From: Harmonia axyridis
Taxonomy: Eukaryota > Arthropoda > Insecta > Coleoptera > Coccinellidae
NCBI RefSeq assembly: GCF_914767665.1
Contig: NC_059508.1
Coordinates: 21,178,001-21,242,000 of the forward strand
Length of the DNA: 64,000 nt
Reading direction: 5' to 3'
Shown piece after piece: positions 57,918-64,000 of this stretch (position 1 is its first letter; every line of letters begins with the position of its first letter). Both the position numbers and the translations under genes were made by a program. The notes beneath the pieces are model-generated. The model was not told the DNA's origin. It ran no database searches and saw nothing but the letters and a program-made list of their open reading frames with translations.

Positions 57918-59213
57918 CACTAACTGACAAAGAAACTGCAACACACAGAAGAAGCTGTTTAAATTTTTTTGGTAAAACATCGATAGTATAGCAAGCAGTA
58001 TATGATTGAAATTTTGAAAGATCGGGGGATCTGGGCGGCCATGGCAAAAGATTCACATGGGTCGCTTCGAAAAAGTTTATGTGATCTCGTGCAAATTGAA
58101 GACGCGCAATTCGATGCTAGCTGAGCATCTGTACCTGTTCGAACTTCAACAGCAGTAGGATCGAGATTTCGAAGACTTGTGGAAACCATGAATCTGTCAT
58201 CCCTCAACGATGTGCACCGTCTTCTTCCTGATCTATGGCTCAGCCCATTTTCAATCTGGGCGGCTATGGCAAAAGATTCACATGGGTCGCTTCGAAAAAG
58301 TTTAAACTAACTCTGGCAACATGAGGTCGGGCATTATCTTGCTGAAATATTGGATTCTCGAGCCGGTGAAGGTAAGGGAGAACATATCGCTCCACTATTT
58401 CTTGAAGGTAACGCAGCGCTGTCATTTTACCTCGAATGCAGACTAAATATTACCTACTTGCATGTGCAATAGCACCCCTTACCATAGGGCCTACTGTCCG
58501 GTGTACATGACACTCAACATAAAACTGAGGTTCACGTCTTCCTCCTCGACGTCGTCTAACCCTCCTTCGGCCATCATGTGCACCCAAGAAGAATGGAGAT
58601 TCATCAGAAAAGACGACCTAATGCCATTCCACATTCCAATGTTGACGTTCTCTGCACCACTGTAATCGTTGACGGCGATGCTCAACCGTCAGAGTTAACA
58701 CAAGATGGGGTCGATAGTGCTGCAGTCCAGAAGACCTAATCCGGCGATAAACGGTTTGTATAGTTACAGGATGGCCTTGTTCTCCTAACCACTCATCAGC
58801 CAAAGATCGAGTTGTCGCAAATCGGTCTCGAATGGCCATAAGTCTTAGACGTCGATCTTCTTCGACGTCTGGTGCCTACTCTTCTTCGATTTTGTGCATT
58901 ATCAAACCACGCTTGACACTATCTCATAACAGTAATAATTCGACCTCTTTCAAATTCGCTTAGCTGGCGATAAACTCCGCGAACACGTGCTTCATGCATT
59001 TTAACAACAACTATACATCGACTTTGGATCTTCTCGGCAAGTTGGTTTGCTGTAGAATTTAAAAAACTTGCAAAAAACGACTGCATTATTTAAATAACAC
59101 AAATTGTTGACATGAAAAAACCTTCACGATTTTTTTCTCGTTATACTATCTATGTTACAAAAAAAAATTGAAATTCAAAAAGATCATGGTGTTGCAGTTT
59201 CTTTGTCAGTTAG
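57918..59213 (-). mobile_element. Tc1-like element, decayed
   Basis: The terminal inverted repeats match over about 26 bp: ACTAACTGACAAAGAAACTG then CAACAC at the left, with its exact complement at the right. TA dinucleotides lie just outside both ends. Length is about 1.3 kb. Inside, a 49-bp phrase (CTGGGCGGC-ATGGCAAAAG through TTCGAAAAAGTTTA) occurs twice in direct orientation, at 58030 and 58257, with one mismatch. Confidence 0.88.
58491..58839 (-). pseudogene. Tc1-like transposase fragment
   Basis: The 58839-58618 reading contains a Tc1-type second helix-turn-helix and linker: IRDRFATTRSLADEWLG, VTIQTVYRRIRSSGLQHYRP, and HRRQRLQWCRERQHWNVEW. The frame then shifts; the next block reads as the VFSDES-F-LG-DGR region containing the first catalytic Asp, followed by R-rich sequence. 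The second Asp and the Glu blocks were not recovered in a clean frame. Non-functional. Confidence 0.8.
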
Positions 59214-60483
59214 TATAATTAAAATTTGTTGAGAAATTCAATCACCCAATCACTAGGTGATGATGATTAGGCAGCGGAATTATGTAGAAATGGTTAAACT
59301 GCGATGAAACCAGCTTTTAGACAGACACATTTTTTCGCTGGCTATTGAAAATTTATAAACCATTCTCTTTCCGTCAACGTGGATACACTGCCGTATCCTG
59401 AAAAAAATTTAGTCCCTGCATAAGAGTCATTTATTACATACACGTTCTAAGACATCGGTTATTTTCTTGTGTCCTAGAGAACACACCTAATGTTTTCAAT
59501 TTCTCCGTCCGAATCAAGCAAGTTATAAATTTGAAATGAGTTTTTTCGCTATCGAATATACATTTGCCGTTTCCTCGACTGCATCATGTAATTTATTAAG
59601 TAGTGGGTTATTTATTGCCTTTTGCGACAGTTGCTGGATATGTTTCCAACAAATCGGTGATTTATAGCGATCAAATACCGGATAAAATATTTATTATCCT
59701 TACTAAACGCCTGTTTTTCTTCTACTCGAAATCTTATATAGTGTGAAAGTAGAAATATATTGAGATACGATTAATTAGATCGTTATGCCACTTCTAGAAA
59801 AAATTCTAGAAAAACCTTTATGATTCTGATCTTATCCTTTCCAAGTTTTTCAACAAGAGATTCCATCTACCTAGCTCTTTGTATGATTTTAGTTTTACAA
59901 TTTGTGCATTTACTATTTAAATTTGCAGAACTATTCAAATTTTATATTATTAGATCCAATATGTCAGCTTTATTCATGAATTTAATTTTGACTTCTTGTT
60001 TTTTTCATTATAATAGGTACTTATTACTATTTCAATTTTTTGCCTTTTGATTTGATCTGTTCAGCTTTATTTCTGTTTAACGGTTTATACTTTTCAGTTT
60101 ATTATAACTAACTTTACTAATTTATTCTGCTCTGACTGTTTATTTTTTATGATATTCTAGCCTTGTCAGTACAATGAGAAAAAATTGCTTTCATTTAGAT
60201 GTGAGTGACTCATGTGGGAGTTTTTCATTAGAAATTAAATGTTGTGGGGTTATTGTATTTACTTTATTGGGCAAATTCTTCAGAAAAGGCCAACTTTTTA
60301 TGGAAAAAAACCATAAATTTGAATGACGATAACCTTATGGTGATCTCGATAAAAGACATAAAAGAGAGTTATCGATAAACTACCACAGGAAGAGGAGAAG
60401 GAGATGTAGGGTCATTTCAAGACGAAAACATATAAAATAATGATTAGGGATTCTAAACAATATATGAATATGCTATTAACATA
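59214..60483. other. AT-rich interval, nothing recognised
   Basis: No gene or repeat boundary identified; the 59820-60050 reading is hydrophobic by composition only. Confidence 0.45.

Positions 60484-60564
<81 letters not shown>
60484..60564. repeat. TA microsatellite at the 5' boundary of a retrotransposon
   Basis: About 40 TA units ending exactly where the GC-rich leader of the non-LTR element begins (GTCCAGAGGTAGAGCC). Confidence 0.95.
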
Positions 60565-60568
<4 letters not shown>

Positions 60569-63500
60569 AGAGGTAGAGCCTGTTGGGGTAAGCTGCGGGG
60601 CGAGCGGCGCAGCCCCCCGAGATGGCACCGTAAGCCAGGACTCAATCCTCCCCAGGAGGGAAAGGAGGAGCATCAGCTTGGACGGAACCCGAAACCATCC
60701 CGCTGATGTTCCAACGCGAGATAGGAGAGTACGCTGGACGGAAGAGGAAAATATCCTCCTAATGCGTACTCATTATATAGCACAGGAACTTGAACGGACG
60801 ACTACCCGAACATACAGGGAAATACTTACTACGACCTGGAATGACATAAATCCCAGTAAATTGTCGTATCCCAATTTACTTTCAAATAGAGTGAGGTGGA
60901 TACTCCAAAACGAAAAATTCTCCAGTGTTGAGCTGGATACTATCCAAAAAAGTTTAAGTCCATATGCAGCAGTCCAAATTAGCACACTAGAAACCGAGGA
61001 AAACTCACCAGAGGAAACGAAGATTTTAACAAATCCCCACCTAGAAAGCACCATGAAAATCTTCGAGAAACAGATGCAGATGTATGGAAACACAACTCCC
61101 CAGGAGAGACCAAAAATACCAAGATTGAAGGGATCGAAAAGGATACTGGAGAGTGTGCGAAAAACCAACGAAATAATAGAAATGAACATCAAAGGCAACT
61201 CCACTCTGGAAGAGATAATTGACTGGGTATATGCGGGGGCACTTACTGTCTGCGAGGAAAATAAAATCAAAATAAGGGAAAATAGTAAAGATACAACAAC
61301 AACAAAAAACGGACCCCCGCCATGGAAGATACGTCTGGAAAAAAAAATAAATACAATCAGAAATAAAATTGGTATATTACATACTTACCTGAACACTCCA
61401 TCACCAACCAGGAAGCTCCAAAGAAAGGTCACCCGTCTAACATCGGAACTCCATATCCAAAGCCGTAATGAACAGCTTAAGCAGGACCTAATGACAGCAT
61501 GTGACAATCTGAAACAAAAGGCAAAGGCTTTAGGAAATCGTATCCGTAGATATAATGAGAGAGTAAGAAGATACCAGAACAATCAACTTTACTATAAAAA
61601 CGCAAAACAATTCTATCGTTCACTGGAAGAGAAGATAACACCCGAAGAAGAATACCCGAAGAAAGAAGACATGCATGCGGTCTGGAGGGAAATCTGGAGT
61701 CGAAGAGAACAGCATGACGACGAGGCTTTCTGGATCCGAGAAGCAGAAAAGGACACAGACAAATACATCATGCAGCAAGTGACTATAACTGAACAAGACA
61801 TTAAGACTACAATCAAAAAGTCAAGCAACTGGTCAGCACCAGGACCCGATGGGATACAAAATTACTGGTGGAAAAACTACACCGCGACGCACAAAACTCT
61901 GGCCAGAATTTTTCAAGAAGCACTTGTGGATCCTTCGATAATGCCTGAACACATCAAACTTGGCATAACACACATGTTACCTAAAGGAACAAAAAATAGT
62001 GATCCAAAGAACTACAGACCAATCACGTGTCTACCAACGATTTATAAAATATTAACCGGAGTACTAACACTACACCTATGGAAACATGTAGAAAAATATA
62101 ACATCATGGCACGTGAACAAAACGGTTGTCGCAGAGACACACAAGGATGAAAAGAAGTACTCGTCGTCGACTCTTTAATAACAAAACAGGTCAAGAAGAA
62201 ACAGCGAAATATATCCGTGGCGTGGATCGATTAAAGGAAGGCCTTCGACTCGATACCACACTCTTGGCTCCTTAAAACCCTACAACTATACGGAGTATCC
62301 AAGGCTATAATCGATCTGCTGAAACATCTAATGGTAGCATGGAAGACGAAACTACGAGTGAACACAAATGAAGGCACCTATATAACAGATGAAATAAGTA
62401 TCAAGAGAGGGATCTTTCAGGGAGACAAACTAAGTACCCTTTGGTTTTGTCTCGCGATAAACTTTCTGAGTAAGCTACTGAATAACACGAACTACGGATA
62501 TATAATTGAAAGGAGAAACAACATAAAAATAAATCACCGTCTGTACATTGATGATTTGAAGCTGTACGCAACCAACGAAGAACAACTCATAAGACAGCTG
62601 AAAATAGTAGCATCCTTCAGCAGATCGATAAGAATGGAAATGGGGCTGGATAAATGCGCGGTCTTACATGTGAAAAGGGGAAAGATAACAACAGGAGAAG
62701 CGATGCTTGTACAAGATGAACTGGAAATACAGAGACTAGATCCAGAGGGAACCTACAAATACCTAGGAATACAGCAAGGTCTAGATATAAAAACATCGGA
62801 AGCGAAAACAACATTCAAGCAAAAGTTCATGGACAGAGTAAAAAAGATTGTGCAGAGTAAACTGAACGCCAAGGCGATGTTCATATCGATAAGTACATGG
62901 GCAATACCTTGTTTGGCCTATTCTTTCGGAATACTCAAGTGGTCGACAACAGAGCTAAAAGCCATTGACACCCAAGTACGAAAGCTCCTAACCAAATATG
63001 GAATACACCACCCCCATGCCTCTGTGAACAGATTATACATACCCAGAAAGGATGGAGGGAGAGGACTACAAAATATAGAGACCACACACCACAGAGCAAC
63101 CAGAGAACTCAGGCAATACATCCACTCAAAAGACACACCTTTCTTTCAAGCACTCATCACAGAGGATGAAAACATCACAGCCCTAAACCTAGCATCCACA
63201 GACCAACAATCTCAACCCCCTGATATTGCACAATTAACTGAAGAGTGGCATGGTAGAGCACTCCACGGTAGATATCCAACGGCCCTCAAAAGAAACAATG
63301 TGGATCGGGAAAGGTCCCTAACTTACCTCAGAAACGGGTATCTGTATGCGGAGACGGAAGGCAGACTAGCAGCCATTCAGGATCAGGTTGTCCCAACAAG
63401 GTCATACCTGAAAAATATAGCAGGATGTAATATACTTAATGATAAATGCCGTAAATGCTCACAGCACGTTGAATCCATACAACACATCACATCATCATGC

Positions 63501-64000
63501 CCTGTACTCGCACCCAGGGCATATACAGAACGCCACAATGCCATGGCTAAGGCATACCATCAGGCCATCGCCATAAAATACGGGTTGCTGAAAACATCCA
63601 AAAAAATACATGAATACTTACCTCGGGATTTCATGGAGAATGATAAGGTAAAACTCTACTGGGACCATCCTTTCGCCACGGACAGATCGATTGCCCACAA
63701 CCGACCTGACATCGTCATCTTCGAAAAAGATCCAAAGAAGGTGACAATACTCGACATAACCATACCAGCGGATGATAATGCTGACAAAGCGCATACTGAA
63801 AAAATTGTCAAATATCATGACCTCGCTTTTGAGCTGAAGGAAATAAACCATCTTACCTCAACAACAATTCTTCCTCTCATCATCACCACCAATGGACTTG
63901 TTGAAAAGCATCTGGCGGAAAACACGGAAAGGCTGGGACTTGACGAAAAACTGATTGAAAAAGCGCAGAAGGAGGTCATCTTATGGACCACCCGAATAGT
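60565..64000 (+). mobile_element. Non-LTR retrotransposon with RLE endonuclease (R2/R4-Dong-like), right end outside window
   Basis: A GC-rich leader of about 110 bases after the TA tract includes a strong hairpin (GCTGCG, 10-base loop, CGCAGC at 60591-60612, extended by GGGG/CCCC). One long coding frame then runs to the window edge. The single-ORF layout with N-terminal DNA-binding segment, central RT and C-terminal Cys/His knuckle plus PD-(D/E)xK endonuclease is the R2/R4 design. The 3' UTR and insertion junction lie to the right of 64000. Confidence 0.88.
60678..64000 (+). pseudogene. R4/Dong-like polyprotein (RT plus RLE) with two in-frame stops
   Basis: One frame stays open from the TA tract to 62147, is broken by TGA at 62148 and TAA at 62232, and is then open to the end. 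It has no ATG near the start (first good codon TTG at 60678), as in R2-type elements that do not need AUG. Order: Myb-like VRWTEEENILLMRTH; long basic linker; RT from WSAPGPDGIQNYWWK and PKNYRPITCLPTIYK through the lesion (D-stop-RKAFDS, normally DYKKAFD), GIFQGDKLSTLWF (altered from GDSLSPLLF) and YIDDLKLYA; then CRKCSQHVESIQHITSSC (CCHC knuckle) and an endonuclease with NRPDIVIFEK and VTILDITIPAD. The substitutions and stops show a dead copy with little frameshifting, so fairly young. Confidence 0.88.

Noticed and set aside
60773..61270. 165-codon - strand ORF within the RLE retrotransposon
   Set aside because: It is antisense to a well supported coding frame and has no motif of its own.

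Overview
The window looks like insect nuclear DNA: AT-rich, long introns with GT..AG borders, TA microsatellites, and many DNA transposons and non-LTR retrotransposons. No plasmid, bacterial or organelle feature was seen. The species cannot be fixed from the sequence; a beetle or other transposon-rich insect is a guess.

Two host genes are supported, both on the + strand. (1) Two N-terminal coding exons of grainyhead (grh), the epidermal/neural CP2 transcription factor, lie at 15404-16068 and 17185-17230. The CP2 DNA-binding and dimerisation exons were not found and are expected to the right of the window. (2) A six-exon gene at 22361-28572 encodes an 823-residue protein with two zinc fingers, a tyrosine-recombinase-like (Crypton-type) core and a SANT-like tail. 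It may be nested inside a grh intron. A third candidate exon at 44833-45004 has good splice sites and a phase compatible with grh, but is unproven.

Nearly everything else recognisable is mobile. Left part (1-7.3 kb): a foldback element of at least 1.7 kb, an RNase H remnant, a 148-bp tandem duplication, and an inverted repeat cored by a TA microsatellite. Centre (18-36 kb): small inverted-repeat elements, a group of hairpins that look like Penelope-like element ends, and more foldbacks. Right part (42-64 kb): a tRNA-derived SINE abutting a dead mariner; a second, internally deleted mariner; a Jockey-like reverse transcriptase gene split by a microsatellite/retrotransposon tail and by a complete Tc1 element with an intact 342-residue DD34E transposase; an opposite-strand reverse transcriptase fragment; two neighbouring foldbacks; a decayed Tc1-like element; and a near-complete but stop-containing non-LTR retrotransposon with a restriction-enzyme-like endonuclease, starting flush at a TA microsatellite and running off the right edge.

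Two patterns go beyond routine annotation. First, three different foldback elements (1-1729, 53344-54922, 55119-56034) each carry in the loop a short ORF resembling only the N-terminal helix-turn-helix domain (DUF4817-like) of transposases; a fourth (33371-34509) may hold a degenerate version. Second, a conserved retrotransposon-like 3' tail occurs next to TA microsatellites at three places, and the large element at 60565 also starts at a TA microsatellite, suggesting a family that targets TA repeats.
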